Assembly (NCBI RefSeq): GCF_000013045.1
Contig: NC_007677.1
Location: 3,222,203 to 3,286,202 of the forward strand
Reading direction: 5' to 3'
Length of the DNA: 64,000 bases
From: Salinibacter ruber DSM 13855
Lineage (GTDB): Bacteria; Bacteroidota; Rhodothermia; Rhodothermales; Salinibacteraceae
The position numbers and the translations under genes were made by a program. This document shows, piece after piece, positions 16,901-25,491 of this stretch; the first letter of the stretch is position 1; the number at the start of each line of letters is the position of its first letter. Below the pieces are notes generated by a model. That model ran no database searches, was not told where the DNA came from, and saw only the letters and a program-made list of their open reading frames with translations.

Positions 16901-18091
16901 GGCCGTCCGGGCCGTCCGCCCCTCGTCTGTCCCCTCCTGCCCGCGTCCCGACTCTGCGCCTCCCCCCTTCAGGGCGGCCGGGGCAATCTGCTTCCCGCGC
17001 GTTCCGTCTTTCTTGGCGCTTCCCCCCGCCCTGGAGCCGGCGTCCTGGGAGCGTCCGGCGTCCCCCCGTGCCTGCCCCTCCGAACGCACCCCGTTTGGGC
17101 GAGACGATCGGCCTGCGTTCTGCCCCGGACGGCGCTTCTCGCCGGAGAGAAGCGTGCCCTCCTGGCCCGGGCCCCGGCCTCCCTTTCGGGCCGACGCCCC
17201 CGCCCGTTCCCCCTCGGGCATCCGCCTCACGGTCCCCTTCCCCTTGGAGGGCTGTCCGTCTGCTCCTTGGCCAGACCGGCCTTCTCCGGACTCAACGGCG
17301 ATCGTGCCCGGCGATACCTGGACCTGTTTTGCACGGCCCGATCCGGTCCCGGACGATGAGGCCCCGTTCGCCCCCGCTCCTCGGCCTCCCGAGGCCCCTT
17401 GCCTGGCAGTTTGTTGCGCTCCGCCCTCCGTGCCGCCCGCTCCTTTCACCACGGGGACCGTCTTCTGTCCCTGCTGCGCCGACCGTGCCGTTCCGTCCCC
17501 CGACGTGAACGCCACTCGGCCCCAGGACACCCGGACCTGCGTCCCGCCCTCGGTCTTTTGCCCCGACGACGAGGCGTTCCCCCCTTCCCCGCCGGCCTGA
17601 CCGGCCGTTTGCTTGCCGGCCCGCACCGCCCGGACGACGAGCGATCCCACGTTCTCACCTCCTTGTGTATTCTCTCCTCCGGCCGCGTTCTTGCCTCCAG
17701 CCGCGTGCAAAATGGGCATCAGTTTCACCGTCTCCGCTGAGGCCGACGGGCCGGTTCCGCTCGCCGTGCCGCCCTCGCTCGCAAGCAGAATCCGCTTCTG
17801 TGCCTTGCCCTCCCCGTCCCCGGCCCGAAGAAGCGCCCCGCCAAACAACGCCGCGAGTCCCCTCTCTTCCCCATTGGCCGCCGTTCCCTCAAGGCCGGCC
17901 GCCCCCTCGCCCCCCAACACAAGGCGCTGGGCCGCGCGCCCCCCGCCCTCCGCGGCGGTTCCGGACGCACGTTGCACGCCGGACAAGATCGACGGGAAGG
18001 CCGTGGCGCCCGTGCCCGCCTTCGCCTTGTTCGTGGCGGGGGACTGCTGGGCGGCCTCTTCGGTCGGTAGCGTGAGACGAATCGCTTGCAT
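16691..18091 (-). CDS. fliK: FliK N-terminal part (hook-length control), ends early by apparent frameshift
   Basis: It starts MQAIRLTLPTEEAAQQSP and continues as a long low-complexity chain rich in Gly, Ala, Gln, Ser, Arg and Lys, as expected for the molecular-ruler part of FliK. After about residue 390 the chain becomes Arg-rich (KRDRRKGRRAGPGFRPSRPR) and stops at 16691 without the FliK C-terminal domain. That domain is encoded just downstream in another frame (16140-16900), so the intact gene would span 16140-18091, about 650 residues. The switch point lies within about 16870-16960, where both frames read plausibly. Position between motE and flgD is the standard one for fliK. Confidence 0.75.
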   Translation of the reverse strand: MQAIRLTLPTEEAAQQSPATNKAKAGTGATAFPSILSGVQRASGTAAEGGGRAAQRLVLGGEGAAGLEGTAANGEERGLAALFGGALLRAGDGEGKAQKRILLASEGGTASGTGPSASAETVKLMPILHAAGGKNAAGGENTQGGENVGSLVVRAVRAGKQTAGQAGGEGGNASSSGQKTEGGTQVRVSWGRVAFTSGDGTARSAQQGQKTVPVVKGAGGTEGGAQQTARQGASGGRGAGANGASSSGTGSGRAKQVQVSPGTIAVESGEGRSGQGADGQPSKGKGTVRRMPEGERAGASARKGGRGPGQEGTLLSGEKRRPGQNAGRSSRPNGVRSEGQARGDAGRSQDAGSRAGGSAKKDGTRGKQIAPAALKGGGAESGRGQEGTDEGRTARTARDGEAGADRDSGAERGSRAAASRGRAPDRTGRGKRDRRKGRRAGPGFRPSRPRPRVRRGSPTPARSAPP

Positions 18092-18131
18092 GGTAGAGAG
18101 GGCCCTCTGCGGGGCCGATTGAGGAAAAAGG

Positions 18132-18821
18132 TCAGCGGCCGGGCGACGCGCCCCGGCCTTCGTCTCTGTCGGTCTCCTGCGTGGCGGTCGTGTCGGCGGG
18201 CGCATCGTCGCCCCCGACGACCTGATTCACAAACTGTGCCGTCCGCTCCGCCGAGATGGCGGTGAGCAGTTGGGTGCGCGTCCGCCCCGAGGTGCGCTGG
18301 TACAGCTCCTTGAGGACCGCCATGTTCACGTTCGCCAGCACGGTCGCGAGCTCCCGCCGCCCCATGCCGAGCAGGGCATCCTTCAGCTCATCCACCTTCG
18401 CCTCCCGGCTCTCCAGCGACGTGAGCTGTGCCTGCAGGGTATCGGCCTCCGCCTCGGTCGTGCGGAGCTGCTCCTTGAGGGTGCGGAGCGAATCCTGAAG
18501 CTGCCCGACGACCGTGAGGGAGTCCCGAAGCCGCGAGACCAGCGAGGACGCCGCACGCATCGAGTCGCGGAGCGCCCCCCCTGTCGAGTCGCGGGACGCC
18601 TGCGTTGCGGTCGTGTCCGACGCCATCGCGGTCGTGTCCCCGGGCAGGGACGCCTGTCGCGTCGTGTCGCGCCCGGACGCGTCGAGGCTGTCGGCGGACA
18701 CCCCCGCCGTCTCCGGCGCGATGGACGGCATCAGCAGGTACGCCCCCAGCAGGGCGACCGCGAAGGCCCCCAGCGCCGCGCCCGCAATGAGAAGTCCGTA
18801 CTTGATCACGGTCGACTGCAT
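18132..18821 (-). CDS. motE: MotE-like protein (MgtE-N-like domain, coiled coil)
   Basis: A transmembrane segment lies at about 8-31 (GLLIAGAALGAFAVALLGAY). A Thr/Asp-rich spacer follows, then a coiled coil (about 95-140). The C-terminal helical domain (about 145-205: LGMGRRELATVLANVNMAVL and later TAISAERTAQFVNQV) resembles the MgtE N-terminal / FliG-like fold of MotE/YlxF proteins. In alphaproteobacteria MotE is a periplasmic chaperone for MotC; in many other phyla the gene lies between fliJ and fliK, as here, with unproven function. 229 residues. The last 20 residues are a disordered acidic tail. Confidence 0.7.
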   Translation of the reverse strand: MQSTVIKYGLLIAGAALGAFAVALLGAYLLMPSIAPETAGVSADSLDASGRDTTRQASLPGDTTAMASDTTATQASRDSTGGALRDSMRAASSLVSRLRDSLTVVGQLQDSLRTLKEQLRTTEAEADTLQAQLTSLESREAKVDELKDALLGMGRRELATVLANVNMAVLKELYQRTSGRTRTQLLTAISAERTAQFVNQVVGGDDAPADTTATQETDRDEGRGASPGR

Positions 18822-18829
18822 GGCCGTCG

Positions 18830-19291
18830 TTAGAGTAGCGACAGCGCCTCGTCGGTGCGGTCGTGACGAAGCGTGGCCTGCTCGTCGAAGAAGGCCTCGC
18901 TCGCCTTCTTCTGCTCGCGGTCGTGCTGGTCCCGCTCCTGGCTTCGCAGCTCTTCGAGGGCCTCCTCGGCCCGCCGGCGTTCGCGAAGTTCGGCCCGGGC
19001 CTGCTCAACCCGCTCCCGGCAGGCCTCCACGGCGTCCCGGGTCTCCTCCACGGTCTGACGCGCCGCCTGGCGAAACGCATCGGCCTGTTGAATGCGGGCC
19101 GGGTCTTGCCGGCGCGCCTCGTCCACCCGCCGCCGACACTCCGCCAGGTGGCCTTCGGCCTGCTCGAGCGCGTCCTCCTTCTGCTCGAGCGCACGCTCGG
19201 CGTCGGCGAGGGCCTGGCGGGCCTTTTCGGTCTCGTGCTGGCGCAATTCCAGCACTTTCTGCAGCGAGAAGCGGAACTTCTTTCCGGGCAT
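18830..19291 (-). CDS. fliJ: Flagellar export protein FliJ
   Basis: Start MPGKKFRFSLQKVLELRQHE, the FliJ N-terminal signature (F-F-L-V-L-R with two-helix coiled coil). The remaining 150 residues form one long antiparallel coiled coil rich in Glu, Ala, Arg and Gln. FliJ couples the FliI ATPase to the FlhA gate and escorts export chaperones. It lies 8 nt from motE and downstream of fliI, which is the usual order. The ATG at 19291 gives 153 residues, the family's usual size; a longer in-frame extension has no FliJ character. Confidence 0.9.
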   Translation of the reverse strand: MPGKKFRFSLQKVLELRQHETEKARQALADAERALEQKEDALEQAEGHLAECRRRVDEARRQDPARIQQADAFRQAARQTVEETRDAVEACRERVEQARAELRERRRAEEALEELRSQERDQHDREQKKASEAFFDEQATLRHDRTDEALSLL

Positions 19292-19472
19292 TTTCAGGGA
19301 CGAATGGAGCGACAGAACGCAGTGTGAAGGCGGCCTCGGCGGCGTGCATCCGCCCGGGGACGGTCGGTCCGTCTCCGGCGGCATGCGAACGGGCCGGTAG
19401 CCCGCAGGCGCGAGCTCGGGCGCGAGGCCCTCCGCCTGCGTACCGTACACAACTCAAAGTTCCTGCCAGCTC

Positions 19473-20801
19473 CTACTCGGGAATGTCGTCCAGGAGCTGG
19501 CGGAGCTGGGTGGACGGGGCGGGATCCGGCGGCGGGGCGTCGACAGGCTGCTGCAGAAAGTCGGCCAGCGCCGGGTAGGCCTCCACGGCACGGTCGGTCT
19601 CCGGATCGCTCCCCTCCTCGTAGGCCCCCACGCTAATCAGGTCCTCCACCTCCTCGTAGGCGGAGAGCAGTTCGCGGGCCTCCTGCGCGGCGGCCTCGGC
19701 CTCCAGGCTCGCCACGCGGGGCATCACGCGGCTTACGCTCTGCAGCACGTCGACGGCGGGGTAGTGGCCCGCCTCCGCCAGCTCGCGGGACAGGACGATG
19801 TGGCCGTCCAGAATGCCGCGGGCCGCGTCGCTGATGGGCTCGCTCATGTCGTCCCCCTCCACGAGCACCGTAAAGATGCCCGTGATGGTGCCCGCCTCCG
19901 CGGGCCCGGCCCGCTCCAAGAGGCGGGGCAGGAGTGCAAACACGCTGGGCGGGTAGCCGCGTCGCGTCGGCGGCTCGCCCACCGCCAGCCCAATCTCGCG
20001 CTGTGCCTGCGCCACCCGTGTGATGGAGTCCATCATGAGAAGCACATCCTGGCCCCGATCGCGGAAATGCTCGGCGATGGCCATCGCCGCGCTGGCCGCC
20101 TTCACGCGGCTCATCGCCGCCTCGTCCCCCGTCACGGCCACCAGCACCGAGCGGCGCAGCCCCTCCTCGCCCAGGTTGTCCACGATAAACTCCCGGACCT
20201 CGCGCCCTCGCTCCCCGATGAGGGCAATCACGTTCACGTCGGCCTCGGCCCGGCGGGCGATCATGCCCAGCAGCGTGCTTTTTCCCACCCCCGACCCCGC
20301 AAAGATCCCGGTTCGCTGGCCCTTTCCCATCTTCAGAAACGCGTCGATGGACCGGATGCCCGTGGAGAGGGGCGTATCGATGAGGGGACGATCCAGGGGC
20401 GACGGCGGGTCGCGATGAATCGGCTCCCGGGCGTCCGTCCCGAGCGGCCCCTTGCCGTCGATGGGGCGCCCCCCCGCGTCGATGACGCGCCCCAGGAGGT
20501 CGGGCCCGACCGGCACGCTCATGCCCTCGTCGGCGGGCCGAATCAGGCAGCCGGCCTGCAGGCCGTGCGTCTGCTCCATCGGCATGAGGACCGTCGTGCT
20601 CTCCTTCACCCCGACCACCTCGGCGCGCACCGTGCGCGTCTCGCCGCCCTCCGCCACGTGGATGCGACACATCTCCCCCACCGCCGCGTCCAGCTCGCTG
20701 GCCTCCACGAGCAGGCCCACCACGGACGTGACGCGGCCGTAGCGGCGGGCCGGAACGGTCGTCTCCCGGATGCGGTCGAGCGAGCGGGCAAGGGCGGGCA
20801 T
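19473..20801 (-). CDS. fliI: Flagellum-specific ATPase FliI
   Basis: An F1-beta-like ATPase. The N-terminal beta-barrel domain is followed by the P-loop GSGVGKST at about 169-176, the catalytic Glu in LIGERGREVREF, the Walker B strand LLMMDSITRVAQAQREIGLA and the family hallmark GEPPTRRGYPPSVFALLPRL. The protein forms a hexamer at the base of the export gate with FliH and FliJ and unfolds or delivers substrates. Starting at the ATG at 20801 gives 442 residues, the normal length. A TTG 18 nt upstream is the alternative start. Confidence 0.96.
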   Translation of the reverse strand: MPALARSLDRIRETTVPARRYGRVTSVVGLLVEASELDAAVGEMCRIHVAEGGETRTVRAEVVGVKESTTVLMPMEQTHGLQAGCLIRPADEGMSVPVGPDLLGRVIDAGGRPIDGKGPLGTDAREPIHRDPPSPLDRPLIDTPLSTGIRSIDAFLKMGKGQRTGIFAGSGVGKSTLLGMIARRAEADVNVIALIGERGREVREFIVDNLGEEGLRRSVLVAVTGDEAAMSRVKAASAAMAIAEHFRDRGQDVLLMMDSITRVAQAQREIGLAVGEPPTRRGYPPSVFALLPRLLERAGPAEAGTITGIFTVLVEGDDMSEPISDAARGILDGHIVLSRELAEAGHYPAVDVLQSVSRVMPRVASLEAEAAAQEARELLSAYEEVEDLISVGAYEEGSDPETDRAVEAYPALADFLQQPVDAPPPDPAPSTQLRQLLDDIPE

Positions 20802-20840
20802 GGGGCGCAAAGACGACAAACGAGACAGGTCGGGTGGGCA

Positions 20841-21800
20841 CTACGCCGGGGCGGTGTCGGGGGCCGTATCGGGGGCGGCGTCCGAATCCGTCGTGGCGCG
20901 CCGGAGCTCGCCCCGGAGCGTCTCCAGCACCTCCGCCCGCAGCCGGCGCACGACGCCGGTCGGGGACGAGACGCTCCAGTCCCCCTCCTCGAAGTCGGGC
21001 TCCGGCTCCAGGGTGAGCCCCTCGTAGTTTTCCTGCAGGCGCGTTACGAGCCCCGACTCTCGCACCCGCTGGCAGTCGACCGGGTGCAGCCGAATCGTCA
21101 CCGGCGGAGTGGCGGCCAGCTCGGTCACGGCCTCGATGACCGCCTCCTCCGAGGCCTGCCGCATCGTCTCCGTGAACGGCGCATCGACGATGGTTTCGGC
21201 CAGGTCGAGGGTCAGTTCGATGATCTCCGACTCGGCGTCGTCGATGTACGTCTCCCAGAGCTCCTCGAACCGGGCGATGTCCTCCGACAGCTGCCGGCGC
21301 GTGTCGTCGAACTCAGCCCGCAGGGTTGCCTCCGCCTCCGCGTAGCCGTCGTCGTACCCCGCCTCGTAGCCGTCGTCGTGGCCCTCCTCGTACCCCTCGG
21401 CCCGGGCCGCCTCTACCTTCTCTTCCAGATGTGCCCGCCACTCCGCGTCGGTCCGGGTCGGCTCCTGTTCGTCCGGGTCGTCGTCCGCCCCGTCGGCCGG
21501 CGGGGCGTCTGTCTCTGTGTCGTCCGGTCCCGAGGGCCCCGCCGGGTCGCTCCCCGATGCGTCCTGCGTCGCGATCTCGTCCGGGCGCACCGTTACCGGC
21601 TCGGGCGACCGCCCGGCCTCCCCCGCCCGCAGGACGCGTCCCTGGGGCGCCGCGTCCCCCGGCGGCGGGTCCGCGTCGTCGCCCTCCGTCTCCTCCACCT
21701 GCTCGGCGGGAATCCGGTCGGCTCCCTCCGCGAGCACGTCCTCGTCGAGCGAGACGGACGTCACCTCCGATGTGTCTGCGTTTTTGATGACACGTCCCAT
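20841..21800 (-). CDS. fliH: Flagellar assembly protein FliH
   Basis: An acidic disordered N-terminus (about 1-115) is followed by a helical segment with the GxxxG-type repeats characteristic of FliH (EGYEEGHDDGYEAGYDDGYA, about 133-152). A V-ATPase E-subunit-like C-terminal domain with LAETIVDAPF and VTIRLHPVDCQRVRESG follows. FliH dimers regulate FliI and link it to the C-ring. The start MGRVIKNADT is typical of FliH (residues 'vIK' near the N-terminus). It lies between fliG and fliI, with gaps of 44 and 39 nt. Confidence 0.92.
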   Translation of the reverse strand: MGRVIKNADTSEVTSVSLDEDVLAEGADRIPAEQVEETEGDDADPPPGDAAPQGRVLRAGEAGRSPEPVTVRPDEIATQDASGSDPAGPSGPDDTETDAPPADGADDDPDEQEPTRTDAEWRAHLEEKVEAARAEGYEEGHDDGYEAGYDDGYAEAEATLRAEFDDTRRQLSEDIARFEELWETYIDDAESEIIELTLDLAETIVDAPFTETMRQASEEAVIEAVTELAATPPVTIRLHPVDCQRVRESGLVTRLQENYEGLTLEPEPDFEEGDWSVSSPTGVVRRLRAEVLETLRGELRRATTDSDAAPDTAPDTAPA

Positions 21801-21844
21801 TTCGTGTGTAGGCCGGCAATGCAACAGAACAGCGAAGGGGCCGC

Positions 21845-22978
21845 TTACTCGATGACCGCCTCTTCGGAGGCGCTAGACAGGGCGATCTCGTCCTTCTCTT
21901 CGAGCTCCTGCGCGATCTCCAGGATGCGGTTCTGGGCCTCCTCAACGTCGCTCACCCGGACGCGGCCGAGCAGCTCGATCTCCTCGTCGAGGGCCTCGGC
22001 CACCCGGTCGCTCACGTTGCGCATGACCTTGTTCTCCAGCTCCTCGGAGGCACCCTTGAGGCCGAGGGCCAGGTCTTCCTGGTCCACCTCCATGAGCAGC
22101 TTCTGAAGGTCCTCCGCCCGAATTTTCGTCAGGTCGTCGAAGACGAACATGAGGTTCTTGATGTCGGAGGCCAGTTCCTCGGAGCGGTCCCGGAGGTTGT
22201 CGAGAATGTTTTTCTCGGAGGAGCGGCTCGTCGTGTTCAGGATCTCGGCGGCCTGTTCGATGCCCCCCATCACGCTCGTCTCGGCGCCGATGACGGACCC
22301 GAGCTGGTTCCGAATGACCTCCTCGATGTCGTTGATCATCTCGGGGGAGGTGTTGCCGATCGTGGCCAGGCGGTACATGATCTCGCTCTGCAGCTCCTCC
22401 TCCAGCCCCGAGATAATCTCTGCGGCCTTGCGGGGGTTGAGGTGGGCAAGAATGAGCGCGGCGGTCTGGGGGTGTTCGCGCCGCAGGAAGCCGGTCAGCT
22501 GGTCCGTCTCGACCGTCTGCAGGAGGTGGAACGCCGACACCTCCATCGCCGCCTCCACCCGCATCATGACCTCTTCGGCCCGGCGGTTGCCCAGGGCCTC
22601 GTTGAGCACCTCGCGGGCGTATTCCACACCGCCCTTCGTTACGTAGTCCTGAGCGCGCGCCACGTCCCGGTACTCCAGGAGCACCTCCTCCACCAGCTCG
22701 CTGGGGGCGTTGCGCATGCGGGCCACCTCCACGGACACCTTTTCTACCTCCTTGTCGTTGAGGTGCTTGAGGACGTCGCTGGCCGTTTCCACGCCGAGGG
22801 CGATGAGGAGCGTGGCGGCCTTCTGGGCCCCGGTGAGGTCCTCCGGGTCGTCGGGGAGGGCGGTGCCCGGGGCCCCCTCCGGGCTCGGGCTCATGGCACC
22901 GCCCCCCTTTCCGCCCACCCCGGACGGGTCCGTGGGGGTCATTGGCTCGTCGGCAAACGGAGAAGCAGAAGATCCCAT
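21845..22978 (-). CDS. fliG: Flagellar motor switch protein FliG
   Basis: A Gly/Pro-rich leader of about 30 residues is followed by the FliG N domain (TGAQKAATLLIALGVETASD), the middle domain with the EHPQ motif (LRREHPQTAALILAHLNP) and the C-terminal torque domain (LMFVFDDLTKIRAEDLQKLL and later KVMRNVSDRVAEALDEEIEL). FliG sits on the MS-ring and interacts with the stator. The other switch genes, fliM and fliN, are not in this window. Starts at the ATG at 22978 and sits 57 nt after fliF. 377 residues, slightly long because of the leader. Confidence 0.96.
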   Translation of the reverse strand: MGSSASPFADEPMTPTDPSGVGGKGGGAMSPSPEGAPGTALPDDPEDLTGAQKAATLLIALGVETASDVLKHLNDKEVEKVSVEVARMRNAPSELVEEVLLEYRDVARAQDYVTKGGVEYAREVLNEALGNRRAEEVMMRVEAAMEVSAFHLLQTVETDQLTGFLRREHPQTAALILAHLNPRKAAEIISGLEEELQSEIMYRLATIGNTSPEMINDIEEVIRNQLGSVIGAETSVMGGIEQAAEILNTTSRSSEKNILDNLRDRSEELASDIKNLMFVFDDLTKIRAEDLQKLLMEVDQEDLALGLKGASEELENKVMRNVSDRVAEALDEEIELLGRVRVSDVEEAQNRILEIAQELEEKDEIALSSASEEAVIE

Positions 22979-23035
22979 GGTTTGTAAGCGGCAAGCAAAA
23001 AGCGTGGTGCGACGGGAGGATGGGCGGGCGGGACG

Positions 23036-24634
23036 CTACATGGTCTGATCCTCCACGAGCCAGGACCGGATCAGATCGGCGGTCTGCTCGGGATTTTCTT
23101 CGACCTGGTCCTGAATCTCCTCAAACATCTCACTCCGGGCCTCCAGGCGCGCCTTGGCCTCGTCGGAGAGCTTGTTGGTGTACATGTCGTCTTTGACCAG
23201 GCTCTCTTCCTCCTCCTCGGTCTCCTGGAGGGCGGCGGGGCCGTCTCCCTCCTCGACCGCCCCGTCCGCCGTCCGCCCCTCGACCTGACGCGATTCGTCG
23301 GCCTGGAGCGGCGTGGGCTGCTCCTCCGGGGTCGCGGTGAGGGCCTGCACGAGCGAGCGGGCCACCCAGACGGCCGCCCCAATCGCCACGAGGATGAGCC
23401 CGTACCGCAGGTATAGCCGCATCGGGGTCTCACCGCCGCCGTCCCCGGCAACCGGCCCGGCCGGCCCGGCGTCGGTGTCGAGGCGGGTCTGCTGAATCGT
23501 GAACCGGTCCCCCCGCTCCTCGTCGAACCCAACGGCGTTCTTGACGAGCGACTCGATCTTGGCGATCTCCTCCTGGCTGCGCGGCTCGTACGTGGGCTCC
23601 CCGTCCGGCCCCGTCGTCCGTTCCTGATCGACGACCACCGACACCGTCAGCCGGCTCACATCCCCCACGCTCTTCTCCGACCGCTTCGTGGTGCGGCTCA
23701 CCTCAAAGTTGCGGACGACCGAGTTCGAGTTGCCCGCCTCGTCCCCGCCGCCCTCCTCCCGCATCCGCTCCTCGCTAACGACGGTGGCGCTCTCGGGGTC
23801 GACGAGGTTCTTCTCCGTCACCGTGCGGTCGAAGTCGAGCTCCGTGGAGACCCGGACGACGGCATTGTCCGGCCCCACCACCTCCCGGAGCATCGACTGC
23901 CCCTGCTTCATGAGCTGCTCCTCCACCGACCGCTGCATGTCGATCTGCGTGGAGGTCATCTGCACGTTCTCGTCCGCGGCGTTGGGGTCGGACAGCATGT
24001 TTCCGTCCTGGTCGATCACCTTCACCTGGGAGGGGCTCAGCTTCTCCACCGCGCCCGCCACCAGCTGGGTGACCCCCTGCACCTGCGCCTGCGACAACGA
24101 CCCGCCCGTGAGGCTGAGGACGACCGAGGCGCTCGCCTCCACCTGCTGGGCCTCAAACGGATCGTCCTCCGGCTCTACGAGGTGCACCCGGGCGCCCTCG
24201 ACCTGCCCGATGCTTGAGACCGTCTGGGCCAGCTCCCCCTCCAGCGCGCGCTTGCTGTTGAGCTTCTGCATAAAGTCCGTCATCCCGAGCGTCCCCTGGT
24301 CGAACAGCTCGTACCCGGTCTGCCCGTCGTCGATGGTGCCGTCCGAGCTGAACTGGAGGCGCAGCTCGTGCATGGAGGCGCGCGGGACGTACACCGCCGA
24401 GCCCTGGTTGCGGAGCTCGTAGGGCGTCCCCTCCTCCTTCAGCCGGCTGACCACCCGGTTGGCCGCCTCGGGCTCCAGGTCGCCAAAGAGAAGCGCGTAG
24501 TCGGGCTGGCTCGACCAGTAGGCCGTGCCGACGAGGAGGGCAATCGTCCCGACCGCCAACAGCCCGAGCCCCACCTGCTGCCCGGTCGAGAGGCGCCCCA
24601 GAAATTGCTGAATGCGGGCGAGAAACGTCTCCAT
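23036..24634 (-). CDS. fliF: Flagellar MS-ring protein FliF
   Basis: TM1 is at about 23-43 (VGLGLLAVGTIALLVGTAYW). The ring-building motifs (YALLFGDLEPEAANRVVSRL) and the beta-collar region follow, with GYELFDQGTLGMTDFMQKLN and KRALEGELAQTVSSIGQVEG. TM2 is at about 425-445 (YGLILVAIGAAVWVARSLVQ). The acidic cytoplasmic tail ends in the FliG-binding segment EENPEQTADLIRSWLVEDQ. The product forms the inner-membrane MS ring that houses the export gate. Start chosen at the ATG of METFLARIQQ (24634); a TTG lies 9 nt upstream. Confidence 0.96.
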   Translation of the reverse strand: METFLARIQQFLGRLSTGQQVGLGLLAVGTIALLVGTAYWSSQPDYALLFGDLEPEAANRVVSRLKEEGTPYELRNQGSAVYVPRASMHELRLQFSSDGTIDDGQTGYELFDQGTLGMTDFMQKLNSKRALEGELAQTVSSIGQVEGARVHLVEPEDDPFEAQQVEASASVVLSLTGGSLSQAQVQGVTQLVAGAVEKLSPSQVKVIDQDGNMLSDPNAADENVQMTSTQIDMQRSVEEQLMKQGQSMLREVVGPDNAVVRVSTELDFDRTVTEKNLVDPESATVVSEERMREEGGGDEAGNSNSVVRNFEVSRTTKRSEKSVGDVSRLTVSVVVDQERTTGPDGEPTYEPRSQEEIAKIESLVKNAVGFDEERGDRFTIQQTRLDTDAGPAGPVAGDGGGETPMRLYLRYGLILVAIGAAVWVARSLVQALTATPEEQPTPLQADESRQVEGRTADGAVEEGDGPAALQETEEEEESLVKDDMYTNKLSDEAKARLEARSEMFEEIQDQVEENPEQTADLIRSWLVEDQTM

Positions 24635-24720
24635 TCGTGGCAAAAAACAGCACTAGCACAAAGCGAATCCCCAGCCCCTCGACGTCGGGGCGGAGGCCCC
24701 GACTGCAGCGTGCGGGTCGT

Positions 24721-25041
24721 CTAGATCTGCGTCTGCATCAGCTTCTGGTAGGCCTGAAGGCCTTTGCTGCGCACCTCGTTCATGAGCTCGAACTGAAGCC
24801 GGGCCTGGTTCATCGAGATCATCACCTCGTGCAGGTCCTTCTCCTCCCCCGCCACGAAGGCGCTGACCTTCTCGTTGGCCGTGTCCTGCGCCTCGTCGAC
24901 CCCTTCGACCGCGTTCTCGAGCGTGTCGCTGAAGCTGGGGCCGTCGGTCGCCTCGTCCAGGTTGGGGAGATCGTCGCCGCCCCCCTCATCCGTCTGCTGG
25001 ATGGCGGCCTGGCGGAAATTTTGGAGCTGTGCAGCCTTCAT
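24721..25041 (-). CDS. fliE: Flagellar hook-basal body protein FliE
   Basis: 106 residues. The C-terminal two thirds carry the FliE signature SFSDTLENAVEGVDEAQDTA, VAGEEKDLHEVMISMNQARL and FELMNEVRSKGLQAYQKLMQ. FliE is the first periplasmic component exported and forms the junction between the MS ring/export gate and the rod. It lies between an uncharacterised small gene and fliF in the standard flgB-flgC-fliE-fliF order. Confidence 0.93.
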   Translation of the reverse strand: MKAAQLQNFRQAAIQQTDEGGGDDLPNLDEATDGPSFSDTLENAVEGVDEAQDTANEKVSAFVAGEEKDLHEVMISMNQARLQFELMNEVRSKGLQAYQKLMQTQI

Positions 25042-25120
25042 GGCCGTTCGGGGGTCTGTCCGTCGAATGCGGGACGTCGTTCCAAGGGGACCTGTGCGTG
25101 CGGTGGGGGCCAGTGGGGCG

Positions 25121-25441
25121 TCACCCGGTCACGTCGAGGTTGCCGCCGACGGCGTTCGGATTGACCGTCTGCGCGCCTCGCCCGCGCCCGTAGAGCCGCA
25201 TCGACAGCTCCGGGTCCTCCGGAAAGTTCTCCTCGATGGCTTGGCGCTCCTGCGTGGTGAGGGCGTCCTCGGAGGCCTCCTGTGTCGCCGCGGCGTCCGG
25301 GGCCTGCTGCGTCTCGGAAGATTTCTCGGCGCCCGAGGCAGATTTTTCGGGACCCGAAGCGGCGCCGGACGACTCCTGAGACGGATTGACGCCCTGGGTG
25401 TAGGCCGCGCGGCCGGCCGCGGAGGAACCAATTGTGTTCAT
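25121..25441 (-). CDS. Uncharacterised small protein between flgC and fliE
   Basis: A protein of 106 residues. The first 55 residues are disordered (Ala/Ser/Gln/Glu-rich), followed by a short conserved-looking segment LTTQERQAIEENFPEDPELS, then MRLYGRGRG and a tail ending NAVGGNLDVTG. There is no signal peptide and no membrane segment. I do not recognise an assigned family. It sits tightly between flgC (50 nt) and fliE (79 nt) in an otherwise invariant flgB-flgC-fliE order, so a flagellar accessory role (rod or export) is likely but unproven. Codon use and composition look like those of its neighbours. Confidence 0.7.
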   Translation of the reverse strand: MNTIGSSAAGRAAYTQGVNPSQESSGAASGPEKSASGAEKSSETQQAPDAAATQEASEDALTTQERQAIEENFPEDPELSMRLYGRGRGAQTVNPNAVGGNLDVTG

Positions 25442-25491
25442 GGGAAACGAGGCAACGCGTGCAAGAGGGCGACGAGAGGGCGGGCGGTCCG

